DNA of 64,000 bases from an uncultured Lactobacillus sp. (GCF_948948975.1 NZ_CARBVX010000009.1:5672-69671), one strand, 5' to 3'. Positions 37,217 to 47,080 are shown, counted from the stretch's first letter. Notes: generated by a model not told the origin, from the sequence alone. Made by a program: numbers and translations.

Positions 37217-39067
37217 ATGAAGAAAACAAAAAGTGTATTAAATTCTATTAATTTTAAAATCGCAATCATTTTTATGTTGTTATTACTAGCAACGATTGAA
37301 GTAGTTGGAGCTTCTTTTACTAGACAACTTGAACAAAACTCAATTCAGAATTTTGAGTCTTCAATTCAAGTCTCAAACATTATTACCAACCAAATTGCTA
37401 GCCAATTGAGTAAGGCAAATAGTAAGAGTGCCAATCAACAACTGAGCCAGATTATTTCAAATTACAATCTTGGTGATATTAGCCAATTAATGGTGGTGGA
37501 TAATAAAGGTGTAATTCGAGCTGTTTCAAATGTTAATGATCAGAATCGAATTGGACAACGAACCAGTAATGCAGATATAAAAAGCGTGCTTTCAAATGGA
37601 AAACAAGTTTCTAAGGTGATTAATGATAATGGAAACTATATGGTACAAATCTCGCCGTTAACATCTGCTAATGGAACTAATACGCCTGTTGGTGCGCTTT
37701 ATGTAAGAGCAAGTTTACAGGGTGTATTCAATAACTTACGGCAAGTTTCTATTTACTTCTTGATTGCCTCGTTAATTGCGGCTGTCTTAGGTGCAGTAGT
37801 TGCCTTAGTAATTTCCCGGGCTATAACTCGGCCAATTGAAGAAATGCGTAAGCAAGCTTTGCGGGTGGCAAATGGAGATTATTCGGGCCACGTCCGGGTT
37901 TACGCCCAAGATGAGCTAGGGCAATTAGCTGAAGCATTTAACACTTTGTCGGTGCGAATTGAGAGAACTCAAGAGATTTCTGATAGTGAGCGAAGACGGT
38001 TAGATAATGTTTTGACTCACATGACAGATGGGGTTATTGCGACTGATCGTCACGGAAATATTACTATCATTAATGAAACTGCCTTAGACTTTTTAGGCAA
38101 AACTGAAAAAGATGTTATTGGGAAACCAATTACTAATTTACTCGGCTTAAAAGATGTTACAATTCAAGATCTCTTAAGCACTCAGCAAGAATTGGTTGTG
38201 CGTGTAAATGATAATACAAGAGATGAAATGATTTTACATGCTAACTTTTCTTTAATTCAGCGTGTGACTGGCTTCGTTTCAGGTCTAGTTTGTGTTTTGC
38301 ATGATATTACACAACAGCAAAAAAATGAGCGGGAACAACAGCAATTTGTATCTAACGTTTCACACGAACTTAGGACTCCATTAACAAGCTTACGAGCTTA
38401 TGTTGAAGCCTTAAATGATGGTGCATGGAAAGATCCAAATATTGCACCGCAATTTTTACATGTTATCCAAGACGAAACTGAGCGAATGATTAGAATGATT
38501 AATGACCTGCTTAGCTTATCAAGAATGGATCGTGGTGTAGCCAAAATGGACTTAGAATGGGTTAACTTAAATGATTTTGTTAACCACGTTCTAAACCGGT
38601 TTGATATGATGCTAAAATCTGATACAGATAAAACGCATAAAAAGAAGTATTCAATCAAGCGTGAATTTCCTCATCAAGCTTTATGGGTAGAATTTGATAC
38701 TGATAAGATGATGCAAGTAATCGATAATATTATGAACAATGCGATTAAGTATTCACCTGATGGAGGCGTTATAACAGTTCGCCTTCTTCAAGCCCAAAAG
38801 CATGTCATCTTAAGTATTTCTGACCAAGGATTGGGAATTCCAAGAAAAGACTTAAACAAGATTTTCGATAGATTTTACCGTGTTGATAAGGCTCGTTCTC
38901 GTAAGCAAGGCGGAACGGGACTAGGATTAGCTATTTCTAAAGAAATAGTAGAAGCACACCATGGCCGGATTTGGGCAGATAGTGCTGAAGGTTCCGGATC
39001 AACTTTCTACATTTCTTTGCCATATGAAGCAATTAGTGAGGAAGGAGAAAACTGGGATGAGGTTTAA
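37217..39067 (+). CDS. walK: Essential sensor histidine kinase WalK (YycG)
   Basis: This 616-aa protein has TM1 (about 15-35), an extracellular sensor, TM2 (about 180-205), HAMP (RPIEEMRKQALRVANGDYSG), PAS (LDNVLTHMTDGVIATDRHGNI) and the H-box FVSNVSHELRTPLTSLRAY. The ATPase N, G1 and G2 boxes follow, including KGGTGLGLAISKEIVEAHHG. It phosphorylates WalR. I chose the ATG at 37217; a TTG at 37202 is inside the T tract of the hairpin. Its end overlaps yycH by 11 bp. Confidence 0.94.
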   Translation: MKKTKSVLNSINFKIAIIFMLLLLATIEVVGASFTRQLEQNSIQNFESSIQVSNIITNQIASQLSKANSKSANQQLSQIISNYNLGDISQLMVVDNKGVIRAVSNVNDQNRIGQRTSNADIKSVLSNGKQVSKVINDNGNYMVQISPLTSANGTNTPVGALYVRASLQGVFNNLRQVSIYFLIASLIAAVLGAVVALVISRAITRPIEEMRKQALRVANGDYSGHVRVYAQDELGQLAEAFNTLSVRIERTQEISDSERRRLDNVLTHMTDGVIATDRHGNITIINETALDFLGKTEKDVIGKPITNLLGLKDVTIQDLLSTQQELVVRVNDNTRDEMILHANFSLIQRVTGFVSGLVCVLHDITQQQKNEREQQQFVSNVSHELRTPLTSLRAYVEALNDGAWKDPNIAPQFLHVIQDETERMIRMINDLLSLSRMDRGVAKMDLEWVNLNDFVNHVLNRFDMMLKSDTDKTHKKKYSIKREFPHQALWVEFDTDKMMQVIDNIMNNAIKYSPDGGVITVRLLQAQKHVILSISDQGLGIPRKDLNKIFDRFYRVDKARSRKQGGTGLGLAISKEIVEAHHGRIWADSAEGSGSTFYISLPYEAISEEGENWDEV

Positions 39068-40385
39068 AGATAAAGTTTCTAGAGTGGCACTGCGTGTTAG
39101 CTTAATTGCAATGGTTGTCTTATCAATTATTCTATCGGCTGTCATTTGGGGATCAGATGCCCGATTTTCTAGAATTGAAGAAACATCTAATCAAACGCAA
39201 ACTAAGGATCTAGGGCAACGTTCTTTAAGAGATATCTATTTACCAACGCAAACTTTTTATTTTAAAAATAAACAGATGTATCAAGTCTATGATACAAAGA
39301 ATAATTTACCTTTGGAGTTTTCTAAATTAACTCAGTCTTTAAGACCGCTGCTACCAATCCGAATCTGGTCTAGTCAAACTAAGTATGAAAAAATGTTGAG
39401 AAATCCAAACTATATTCAGCTAACATACCCAGATCAGATAACGATCTCATTATTTTTAACTAATGTAAGAAAAAATGATAGTCGGGAATTTAATCGCTTT
39501 TTTGTCTCAACGACTTCTAGTGACTACATCTATCTAGGTAATGATGAGAACCATACACTCTATCGCATTCGTTTAAACGATGTCTCATTTAAGACCCTAA
39601 TTGAGCATATTAGAAACGCTCAAACTCAAATGCCAGTCACTCTTGAACAGGTGCATGATGACTATTTACCTTTCTATGAAAAAAATCTAAGCTTACCAGT
39701 TTATAGCTACTTAACTAATGAGGAATCTGATTCATATTTCGTTTATCGTTTGTTAGGATCAGATAATCCTACCCAGCATAGTAATGGCGATACGATTACA
39801 TACTCTAATGGAGTATATGAGCGTTTAATTGCTGCTAAACATACTCATAACTATGAATATATTGATTATCAACAAGATCAGATTCCTAAGACAATTAGTC
39901 GTAAATTAAATGATAGTTTATATTTCGTACGAAAGATTGGTTTATCAGAACCAGATTTAAGATTCTTTGATGCGGATGATAATACAGTTATCTATCAAAA
40001 CTATGTCGAAGAATATCCAATCTTTTTACCAGGGAAATATAAGATGCGGGCACAGGTAAAATTTGCATCCAATGGGATGACGATTAATTTCAATAGTTTA
40101 GACTTACAGATTCCAATTCCAACTAATGGAGAAAAGAAAAATTTAATTCCAACTACTGAGGCCATGGATGAGTTATACCAAAAAGGATATCACCGAAAAG
40201 ATATTGAAAGAATTATTATTGGATACACAGCTAAATCTTCTGACAGTAAAAATAAGAAATTAGTAGATTTAGAGCCTGCTTATTATGTAAAAATTAACAA
40301 GCAGTGGAAGACCTTAGATGAATGGCTTAATACAAATAATCAGTTAGATAGTGCAGGAAAGGAGGGACTAGTAGATGGACTTTAA
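39057..40385 (+). CDS. yycH: YycH, negative regulator of WalK
   Basis: This 442-aa protein has an N-terminal membrane anchor (VALRVSLIAMVVLSIILSAVIWG) and a large extracellular region. YycH proteins bind WalK and hold it inactive in Bacillus. I chose the ATG at 39057, inside the walK end, because GAAGGAGAAAACTGGG precedes it; an earlier open frame lacks such a site. It overlaps yycI by 11 bp. Confidence 0.88.
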   Translation: MRFKDKVSRVALRVSLIAMVVLSIILSAVIWGSDARFSRIEETSNQTQTKDLGQRSLRDIYLPTQTFYFKNKQMYQVYDTKNNLPLEFSKLTQSLRPLLPIRIWSSQTKYEKMLRNPNYIQLTYPDQITISLFLTNVRKNDSREFNRFFVSTTSSDYIYLGNDENHTLYRIRLNDVSFKTLIEHIRNAQTQMPVTLEQVHDDYLPFYEKNLSLPVYSYLTNEESDSYFVYRLLGSDNPTQHSNGDTITYSNGVYERLIAAKHTHNYEYIDYQQDQIPKTISRKLNDSLYFVRKIGLSEPDLRFFDADDNTVIYQNYVEEYPIFLPGKYKMRAQVKFASNGMTINFNSLDLQIPIPTNGEKKNLIPTTEAMDELYQKGYHRKDIERIIIGYTAKSSDSKNKKLVDLEPAYYVKINKQWKTLDEWLNTNNQLDSAGKEGLVDGL

Positions 40386-41196
40386 AAGAATTGAATGGAT
40401 ATTTTTAATTGTATTTATTGGTATTAATATCTTTTTGGGAATTGAGTTATGGCAAACACCAACTCTCTTATCTGCTGGTTCTACTCCAACTCAGACTGAT
40501 ATTAAGAGTGAGACAAGTGCTGATCAAATCACTATTCCAAAGGTTAATGATAAACAAGAAGATGGTTATTATTTGGCCGCTAAAAATAATGATTCTTGGA
40601 TCAAAAAAGCTACTCAGCAGGTAAAAGGACAAGTAGCAAGTAATTCAAGTGAAAACCTTATTTCTGTTCATCTAGATAAGCCAATTACTTTATCTAAAAA
40701 TAAAAAAGAAGCTCTGAGACAAGTGATACGTTTTAAGGATGACAGTCAAAATGTATATCAAGGTAAAAATTATACTTACCTTTCAGAACTATCTGAGGGG
40801 GACGATTATATTTTTGATCAGAAGACTAAATATGGAGAATTTTTTGCTGCAACAGCTCGACTTCATATTATTGTAAAAGATAATCAAATTGTCTCTTATT
40901 CACAAAGCTATGTTGATGAATTAAATCCTGTTCGTGAACGCCAAAATACAATTAGTTCAAAAGCAGCAGTAGACTCTTTATATACTTACAGTGAATTATC
41001 AAATAATTCTAAGGTTATCTTGTTGAAGCAAGTTTATACTAAATTATTAACAGTTAAAGGAAATACCATTTATATTCCAACATGGTTAGCAGCAATTGAA
41101 AATAATACTTCTAAGACAGTTACCTTGAAGCGGGTAAATGCATTTACAGGAACAATTATTCAAAATAATGTTACGACTGATGATTCTAAGGAGTGA
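40375..41196 (+). CDS. yycI: YycI, WalK regulator
   Basis: This 273-aa protein starts MDFKRIEWIFLIVFIGINIFLGIELW, an N-terminal anchor typical of YycI, followed by an extracellular domain. It works with YycH on WalK. GGAGGGACTAGTAG is the ribosome binding site. It overlaps both neighbours, so translation is probably coupled. Confidence 0.88.
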   Translation: MDFKRIEWIFLIVFIGINIFLGIELWQTPTLLSAGSTPTQTDIKSETSADQITIPKVNDKQEDGYYLAAKNNDSWIKKATQQVKGQVASNSSENLISVHLDKPITLSKNKKEALRQVIRFKDDSQNVYQGKNYTYLSELSEGDDYIFDQKTKYGEFFAATARLHIIVKDNQIVSYSQSYVDELNPVRERQNTISSKAAVDSLYTYSELSNNSKVILLKQVYTKLLTVKGNTIYIPTWLAAIENNTSKTVTLKRVNAFTGTIIQNNVTTDDSKE

Positions 41197-41201
41197 AAAA
41201 T

Positions 41202-41999
41202 GTGAAAGTATCAGTTTTATCAAGCGGATCAACAGGTAATTCTACTTTAATAGAAACTGAGCAACATAAAATTTTAATGGATGCAGGTTTATCTGGAAAA
41301 AAGACTAAAGACTTACTAGCTCAAGTAGGTGTTGATATTAAAGATCTTGATATGATTTTTATTAGTCATGATCATACAGATCATTCGGGTGGCTTAGGGG
41401 TCTTAATGCGGAGGTACCCACAAATTTCAGCTTATGCAAATTCAGGTACCTGGAATTATTTAATTGAAAGTAAGAAAATCGGTAACTTGCCTGTTGAACA
41501 GATCAATACTTTTGAATCTGGGGTAACAAAAACTTTTGGTGATTTAGATGTGACTAGTTTTGCTACTAGTCATGATGCAGCTGAACCCCAATATTATGTT
41601 TTTAGTAGTGGCGGTAAACGATTTGCTTGTTTAACGGATACGGGATATGTCTCAAGCGCTGTTAAAGGTGAAATTAAGGACGCAGATGGCTATTTAATGG
41701 AGTTTAATTATGATGATATGATGCTTAGAAATGGGCCATATTCTTGGTCTTTGAAGCATCGAATTATGTCGGATGTTGGACATCTTTCAAACGATCAGGC
41801 AGCTGATACGCTACTTGATGTTGTTTCTCCAAAAACTAAAAACATCTTTTTGGCTCACCGTAGTCAACATAATAATACTCAGTATTTAGCCCATGAGACT
41901 GCACATGATTTATTAGTTGCTGGGGATGCAAATCTGCCCGCAGATGTTAAAATTATTGATACCAATCCACTAGAAGCCGGATCACTTACAGAAATATGA
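41202..41999 (+). CDS. yycJ: YycJ/WalJ metallo-beta-lactamase-fold exonuclease-like protein
   Basis: This 265-aa protein has the metal-binding motif SHDHTDHSGG near residue 57, SHDAAEPQYY, DTGYVS and H-R-S-Q-H. The family (YycJ/WalJ) is a phosphodiesterase fold with reported 5'-3' exonuclease activity. I chose the GTG at 41202 because AAGGAG lies 8 nt before it; a GTG at 41193 would overlap that site. It is the last member of the wal group ahead of htrA. Confidence 0.88.
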   Translation: MKVSVLSSGSTGNSTLIETEQHKILMDAGLSGKKTKDLLAQVGVDIKDLDMIFISHDHTDHSGGLGVLMRRYPQISAYANSGTWNYLIESKKIGNLPVEQINTFESGVTKTFGDLDVTSFATSHDAAEPQYYVFSSGGKRFACLTDTGYVSSAVKGEIKDADGYLMEFNYDDMMLRNGPYSWSLKHRIMSDVGHLSNDQAADTLLDVVSPKTKNIFLAHRSQHNNTQYLAHETAHDLLVAGDANLPADVKIIDTNPLEAGSLTEI

Positions 42000-42082
42000 T
42001 TTTTAGCAAATAATTTGACTTGAATTCATAAAAAATTCAAAATTTGTGATTAGGCTAGAGTAAATAGAAAAGGAGAATTTTT

Positions 42083-43303
42083 ATGGCAGAAAATAATACT
42101 AAGAACTCTAATAAGCATAATGCTCTAATTAAAACTGGTATTGTGGGAGTAGTCGCAGGATTACTCGGTGGTGGAGTAGCTTACGCAGGTTTGTCTCAAA
42201 TTAACGGACAGAATGCTCCACAAACTACTGTTGCACCAACAGCTAAGGTTGAGAAGTCTAACAGTAAGAATAGCAGTCAGATGACTAATGCCTTTAATAC
42301 GGTAAAGAATTCTGTTGTTTCTGTTGTAAATTTGAAGAGACAAAGTTCTTCTTCAACTAGTGATCCATTTGGTATTTTTGGGTCTGATAGTTCCAGCTCT
42401 TCAAAGAAGAATTCTAAATCAGATTTAGAAACTTACAGTGAAGGTTCTGGAGTTATTTACATGAAATCTAATGGTAAAGGCTACATTGTAACTAATAATC
42501 ACGTGGTTTCTGGAAGTGATGAAATCCAAGTTATTTTAAGCGATGGTAAGAAAGTAACAGCTAAAAAAGTTGGAACTGATGCAGAAACAGACTTGGCTGT
42601 CTTAACTATTGATGGTAAATATGTTACTCAAACTGCCCAATTTGGCTCTTCTAAGAACTTAGAGCCAGGTCAACAAGTAATTGCTGTTGGTTCTCCACTT
42701 GGGAGCGAATATGCAACTAGTGTAACTCAAGGTATTATTTCTGCTAAGAATAGAACAATAGATGTAACCAATTCATCTGGCCAAGTAACTAATCAGGCAA
42801 CTGTTATTCAGACTGATGCGGCTATTAACCCTGGTAATTCAGGTGGTCCATTAGTTAATATGTCTGGCCAAGTAATTGGTATTAACTCAATGAAATTGTC
42901 TTCTTCTAGTGATGGTACTGCTGTTGAAGGAATGGGCTTTGCAATTCCTAGTGATGAAGTTGTTTCAATTATTAATCAATTGGTTAAGAATGGAAAGATT
43001 ACGCGTCCAAAATTAGGCGTGAGAATTGTATCAGTTGATGAATTAACAGAATACGGTCGCAAGAAACTTGGTTTGCCTGACAGTGTTAAATCCGGTGTCT
43101 ATGTCGCTAGTGTGACCAAGAATGGTAGTGCAGATAAGGCTGGCATCAAGGCTCGTGATGTGATTACTAAGATTGATGGCAAAGACGTGGATAGTGTTGT
43201 TTCACTACATACAGCTCTTTACGCACATAAGATTGGCGATACAGTAACACTTCAAGTGGTTAGAGATGGAAAATCACAGGACATTAAAGTTACCTTAAGT
43301 TAA
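42083..43303 (+). CDS. htrA: HtrA/DegP-type serine protease
   Basis: This 406-aa membrane-anchored surface protease has a TM anchor at about residues 13-35 and a Ser-rich linker. The catalytic triad is His in VTNNHVV, Asp in TDLAVL and Ser in NPGNSGGPLV. One C-terminal PDZ domain (GVYVASVTKNGSADKAGIKARDVI) follows. It degrades misfolded exported proteins. AAAAGGAGAATTTTT precedes the ATG. It lies beside the wal operon, as in other lactobacilli. Confidence 0.93.
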   Translation: MAENNTKNSNKHNALIKTGIVGVVAGLLGGGVAYAGLSQINGQNAPQTTVAPTAKVEKSNSKNSSQMTNAFNTVKNSVVSVVNLKRQSSSSTSDPFGIFGSDSSSSSKKNSKSDLETYSEGSGVIYMKSNGKGYIVTNNHVVSGSDEIQVILSDGKKVTAKKVGTDAETDLAVLTIDGKYVTQTAQFGSSKNLEPGQQVIAVGSPLGSEYATSVTQGIISAKNRTIDVTNSSGQVTNQATVIQTDAAINPGNSGGPLVNMSGQVIGINSMKLSSSSDGTAVEGMGFAIPSDEVVSIINQLVKNGKITRPKLGVRIVSVDELTEYGRKKLGLPDSVKSGVYVASVTKNGSADKAGIKARDVITKIDGKDVDSVVSLHTALYAHKIGDTVTLQVVRDGKSQDIKVTLS

Positions 43304-43324
43304 TTGAATATTATTAAATAGAAG

Positions 43325-43372
43325 CAAAAAAGCTATGATTATACGATTTGTAAGCGGTAATCATAGCTTTTT
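43325..43372 (+). terminator. Terminator after htrA
   Basis: AAAAAGCTATGATTA and TAATCATAGCTTTTT form a 15-bp stem with a 17-nt loop. Confidence 0.8.
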
Positions 43373-43447
43373 CTTAATATTTAAAGTGTGAAACTTAATA
43401 AAGTTCGTATTTTAAGATTGTCAAGGTCTTAGAATTAGCAAATAGAT

Positions 43448-43759
43448 TGTGGGAAAATGTGGAAAACTCTGTGGATTGTGTATAAGTCGACAACAATAAA
43501 AATAAAAAATGTGGAAAACTTGTGAATTTTGTGTAAATAAAGTTCTGATTTTTTCACGACTGAACGGCTGTTCAAGCCTAGTATGTAAGGGATGGAGTTA
43601 AAAGTTTGGAAAATTAATTCAATTTATAAAAATGTGGAATAAGTTTTTGAAAAAAGTTATCCACTTTTTTATAAACCACAAGTTGTTGAGAACTAAAAGT
43701 TTAAACCACTAAATATAGTTTTTAGTAATCCACAGCTAGGGGAAAACTCATGTGGACGC
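43448..43759. other. Cluster of DnaA-box-like 9-mers between htrA and rlmH
   Basis: About 310 bp hold at least eight 9-mers close to the DnaA box TTATCCACA or its complement. They are TGTGGGAAA (43448), TGTGGAAAA (43458), TGTGGATTG (43470), TGTGGAAAA (43510), TGTGGAATA (43633), TTATCCACT (43657), TAATCCACA (43726) and TGTGGACGC (43751). There is no gene from 43304 to 43814. The wal-htrA-rlmH region is often near oriC in Firmicutes. The cluster could titrate DnaA or regulate rlmH or htrA. The origin itself is normally beside dnaA, which is not in this window. Confidence 0.5.
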
Positions 43760-43814
43760 TATGTCAATTAGGGGATAAAATAAAAAGCTAGATGTGTGAA
43801 AGGGATAAATTAGC

Positions 43815-44294
43815 ATGAATATAAAAATTGTCTGTGTAGGGAAATTAAAGGAAAAGTATTTTAAAGATGGAATTGCAGAATATGTAAAGAGAATGAGTCG
43901 TTTTGCAAAGGTAAAAATAGTTCAAGTTCCAGATGAAAAAGCCCCCGAAAAACTAAGTCCTGCTGAAATGGAACAGGTCAAAGAAATCGAGGGAAAAAGA
44001 ATTTTAGATAAGATAAAAGATAAAGAATATGTTTATGTAACTGCGATTAAGGGGAAAGAGAGAACTAGTGAGGCTTTTGCTAAAGAGTTATCTGATTTAA
44101 CTACTTATGGGCATTCTGATATTACTTTTGTTATTGGAGGAAGTCTAGGTACAAGTGACGCAGTAAATAAGCGAGCTGATGATTTAATCAGTTTTGGTAA
44201 ATTTACAATGCCTCATCAATTAATGCGCTTGGTTTTAACTGAACAAATTTACCGTGCCTTTATGATTAATAACGGCAGTCCATACCATAAATAA
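43815..44294 (+). CDS. rlmH: 23S rRNA pseudouridine-1915 N3-methyltransferase
   Basis: This 159-aa SPOUT-class methyltransferase starts [29 protein letters not shown] and the C-terminal [19 protein letters not shown] match RlmH closely. It methylates pseudouridine 1915 in helix 69 of 23S rRNA. It is preceded by the gene-free DnaA-box-rich stretch and followed with no gap by the minus-strand ECF gene. Confidence 0.95.
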   Translation: MNIKIVCVGKLKEKYFKDGIAEYVKRMSRFAKVKIVQVPDEKAPEKLSPAEMEQVKEIEGKRILDKIKDKEYVYVTAIKGKERTSEAFAKELSDLTTYGHSDITFVIGGSLGTSDAVNKRADDLISFGKFTMPHQLMRLVLTEQIYRAFMINNGSPYHK

Positions 44295-44948
44295 TTATTT
44301 GAGAAGAAATAAGATTGGTTGAAGTAGTACTATGATGCTACTAAAAATAAGCCAATCTTTTTTTGTTAAGGCAATCGGGACAATTACACTTCTTTCTCCG
44401 GCTTCACGGTAGCCGTGTGAAATCATTCCATCAGCTAAACTATTAGACCAAGAAATTGCAGCTAAAATTGCTTTAAAATATAAGGCCGGTGAGTAGAAAG
44501 ATAAGTGGTAGTGTCTCATATCCCCAACTAGGCGGATTCGATTCACTTCGGCATGAATTTTGGGAATAACATTAAAGGCCGCTAGAGTTCCATAAGCAAA
44601 TTTGCTGGGTAATTTAAAATTTTGTTCTAATGAACGAGCTAGAGCAAGAAAAGAAGTCGTTTCAGTGAAAGTAGCTCCTAAAAATACATAGGCGTAAATT
44701 CTCGTAAATAAGACACAAGCTTGGTATAGGCTATGGCTAGGAGTGAAGTAGTAAATTGTAATAAAAACTACGGACGCCGCAAATAAAGGAATGATAAATA
44801 ATAAAAATAGCCTCTTAAGATTAATGCGTTTAAACAGAAGATAGATAAGGCACGCCCCGATAATAATGAGGTTTGCTACTAAATTAGGTACAAGTGATAT
44901 TTCCAGAGAAATAATTAAGATTAAAAATAGTTTTAGTCCGGGATTCAT
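44295..44948 (-). CDS. ykoC: ECF transporter transmembrane subunit (YkoC/EcfT-like)
   Basis: This 217-aa protein has five or six hydrophobic helices and the coupling motif ARSLEQNFKLP with a later A-R-G-type helix (VRLVGDMRHYHLS), as in EcfT/CbiQ proteins. It links the S component to the ATPase. It is the third gene of a TPP-riboswitch-controlled operon, so the substrate is probably thiamine or its HMP precursor. Confidence 0.82.
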   Translation of the reverse strand: MNPGLKLFLILIISLEISLVPNLVANLIIIGACLIYLLFKRINLKRLFLLFIIPLFAASVVFITIYYFTPSHSLYQACVLFTRIYAYVFLGATFTETTSFLALARSLEQNFKLPSKFAYGTLAAFNVIPKIHAEVNRIRLVGDMRHYHLSFYSPALYFKAILAAISWSNSLADGMISHGYREAGERSVIVPIALTKKDWLIFSSIIVLLQPILFLLK

Positions 44949-44959
44949 TTTATTTACCT

Positions 44960-46306
44960 CTATTTAGCGTAGAAAAGCTGATGGTCTTTTAAAACAAGGT
45001 GATAATCACATAGGTTTTGAATTTGATCAAGCTGGTGGCTAATTACGATTAAGCTATGAGTTGCATCTAAGAAGTAGTTTTTTAACAAAAAAATGACGTC
45101 TGAGACGCTTTTTTGATCTAACCCACTAAATGGTTCATCTAGTAATAAAACATCGGGATAGGCCATTAACATAACGATAATTTGAATCTTTCTTTTTTGA
45201 CCACCAGAGAGAGAATAAACGACTTGTTCATCCATATTTTCTAAATTGAGTTTAGCTAGAATAGACTGAAGTTTAGACTCATTTAGAGAAGGATTTTGAT
45301 TGTATTTTAAGCTAAAATCTAATTCTTCTTTCACTGTAACATTTAAGAATTGATCGTCTGGATTTTGAAAAATTTGTCCTACTTTTGACAAGTAAGGCCG
45401 GCGACGCAATTTTTTAACTTCTTTATCTTTGAAGAGTAATTCTCCTTGATAAGTAATAACCTTACTTAGGGCCTTAAATAAAGAAGTTTTACCACTACCG
45501 TTTTCTCCAGTTAGGAGGGTTGCTTTTCCGGAATAGATTTTTAAATTGGTTGAGGAAAGTAACTCTTTTTCTGGAAATGATAGTGAGAAAGAATTAAAAG
45601 AATATACGGATCCTTGATTTGTATGAGGAAGAGAAAAATTAGTTGCTACTTCTTTTTGAGAAGGTAGAGTAGTAGCTTTAATTTTTTGATTTTTGATAGC
45701 AAAAACTTTGGGATCAATTTTTTCATAATTAGCAAAGTTATGCTCACTAATCAAAATCGTTTTGCCTTCTTGATGAAGTGATTGTAAGCAGTTAAGTAGA
45801 AAAGTTCGATTGTGAGAGTCGCAATTTGCAAATGGCTCATCTAGTAAGAATAAGTCACTTTGCATTGCGATTAAGATGGCTAAAGCAACACGCTGCTTTT
45901 CACCACCTGAGAGATAAAGGAAGGAGTGGTCTAATAAATGCAAAATATTCGTTTTCTTGCTAACTTCATCGATAATCTTTTGAGCAGTAATTCGATCGAT
46001 TAGTTTATTTTCTAAAGCAAAAATTAATTCTTCTCTCGGAGTTGCCATTGTGAATTGACGATTAGGATCTTGAAAGACCATCCCCCAATTAGCAAATGGC
46101 TGATTTAAAGAACCAGTAGTAATTTTGCTGTTAGAAGTAGGCTCAAGGCCAGCAATTAATTTTAAAAGTGTAGATTTTCCGCAGCCACTTGGACCAGCTA
46201 ATAAGACAAAATCGCCTTGGTTAATAGTAAAATCTAAATTCTTAAAAATTAATTTATCTTGGTATTGAAAGGAAAGTTGGTTAATTTTGATTTGTTTGGA
46301 TGACAT
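44960..46306 (-). CDS. ykoD: ECF transporter ATPase with two fused domains (YkoD-like)
   Basis: This 448-aa protein has two nucleotide-binding domains in tandem. Walker A GPSGCGKST near residue 35 pairs with LSGGEKQR and Walker B LFLLDEPFANCD. A second set, GENGSGKTS near 269, LSGGQKRK and LLLDEPFSGLD, follows. The fused form is typical of YkoD in the ykoEDC thiamine/HMP transporter. It overlaps the S-component gene by 26 bp. Confidence 0.88.
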   Translation of the reverse strand: MSSKQIKINQLSFQYQDKLIFKNLDFTINQGDFVLLAGPSGCGKSTLLKLIAGLEPTSNSKITTGSLNQPFANWGMVFQDPNRQFTMATPREELIFALENKLIDRITAQKIIDEVSKKTNILHLLDHSFLYLSGGEKQRVALAILIAMQSDLFLLDEPFANCDSHNRTFLLNCLQSLHQEGKTILISEHNFANYEKIDPKVFAIKNQKIKATTLPSQKEVATNFSLPHTNQGSVYSFNSFSLSFPEKELLSSTNLKIYSGKATLLTGENGSGKTSLFKALSKVITYQGELLFKDKEVKKLRRRPYLSKVGQIFQNPDDQFLNVTVKEELDFSLKYNQNPSLNESKLQSILAKLNLENMDEQVVYSLSGGQKRKIQIIVMLMAYPDVLLLDEPFSGLDQKSVSDVIFLLKNYFLDATHSLIVISHQLDQIQNLCDYHLVLKDHQLFYAK

Positions 46307-46856
46307 GAGCTTTTTCTAGAAGATTTACGATTAATTTTACTAATACGCAGGTAAATAGGAGCATGGAGATCCAGCGAACTACAAAGTAGAGAATCATATT
46401 AAAGGTTGAAAAATAGCTATAGCCGTTTTTTATGAAATCGTACAAATAAGTGACAATGGTTGTAGTTGTAGCAGATAAGAAAAGCGTAAACCAATCATAT
46501 CGACGGTAGCTAGTAAAAGTAAAACCTAATTCACTACCTAGACCTTGAACGGCACCAGAAATTAAATTAACAGCTCCCCACTGTTCCCCGGCAATCAATT
46601 CAACGCAGGAGCCTAAGAATTCTCCTAAGAAAGCAGAGCCAGGGATGCGAACAAGAAAGCCTGCTAATGGTCCTGCCATACACCACATTCCCATCATAAT
46701 GTCATTAGCTAACATTCCATAGCCAATCGGAGTAAGGAGAGCCGTTAGAGCATTATAGAGGCCGTCACTAGCTAAATAAATAAAACCAAAAATAATAGCA
46801 ATTAAGGCAATTAAGATGATATCTCTTACATGTAATTTTTTCATTTTTTCCTCCAA
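46281..46856 (-). CDS. ykoE: ECF transporter substrate-binding subunit (YkoE-like, thiamine/HMP)
   Basis: This 191-aa protein has six helices, with the family motif MAGPLAGFLVRIPGSAFLGEFLGSCVELIAGEQWGA. It is the first gene of the operon and sits just after a TPP riboswitch, so it should bind thiamine or hydroxymethylpyrimidine. GGAGGAAAAAATG on the coding strand gives the start. Confidence 0.85.
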   Translation of the reverse strand: MEEKMKKLHVRDIILIALIAIIFGFIYLASDGLYNALTALLTPIGYGMLANDIMMGMWCMAGPLAGFLVRIPGSAFLGEFLGSCVELIAGEQWGAVNLISGAVQGLGSELGFTFTSYRRYDWFTLFLSATTTTIVTYLYDFIKNGYSYFSTFNMILYFVVRWISMLLFTCVLVKLIVNLLEKAHVIQTNQN

Positions 46857-46861
46857 AAATA

Positions 46862-46886
46862 AAAAGCCACCTCAAAGAGGTGACTT
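46862..46886 (-). terminator. Riboswitch-controlled terminator
   Basis: On the minus strand AAGTCACCTC-TTT-GAGGTGGCTT is followed by a T tract, between the TPP aptamer and ykoE. When TPP is bound the hairpin should form and stop transcription. Confidence 0.8.
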
Positions 46887-46910
46887 AAATAAAAGTCTAA
46901 AAATAGTCAT

Positions 46911-46984
46911 TTTCCCTACGCCGATATTAATCAAACAGGTTCAATGGGTATATTCTCAGCCCGATAGGCACCCCAGATGTATTC
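46911..46984 (-). promoter_or_regulatory. TPP riboswitch (THI box)
   Basis: The minus strand reads GGGGTGCC, CTGAGA, ACCC, TTGAACCTG and CGGCGTAGGGAAA in order, the hallmark segments of the thiamine pyrophosphate aptamer. It precedes ykoE-ykoD-ykoC with a terminator hairpin in between, giving repression of the transporter when TPP is plentiful. Confidence 0.93.
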
Positions 46985-47080
46985 ACAGTCTAAGCTTACG
47001 CTTAATAAGACTAAAAGACAATTAAAAATAATAAAAAGGTTATAATTAAAACAGAATAAAATCAAAGGGGACTGATTGAG

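Noticed and set aside
43304-43814. Chromosomal replication origin
   Set aside because: DnaA-box-like sites are present, but dnaA, dnaN and a clear AT-rich unwinding element are not; called only a box cluster.
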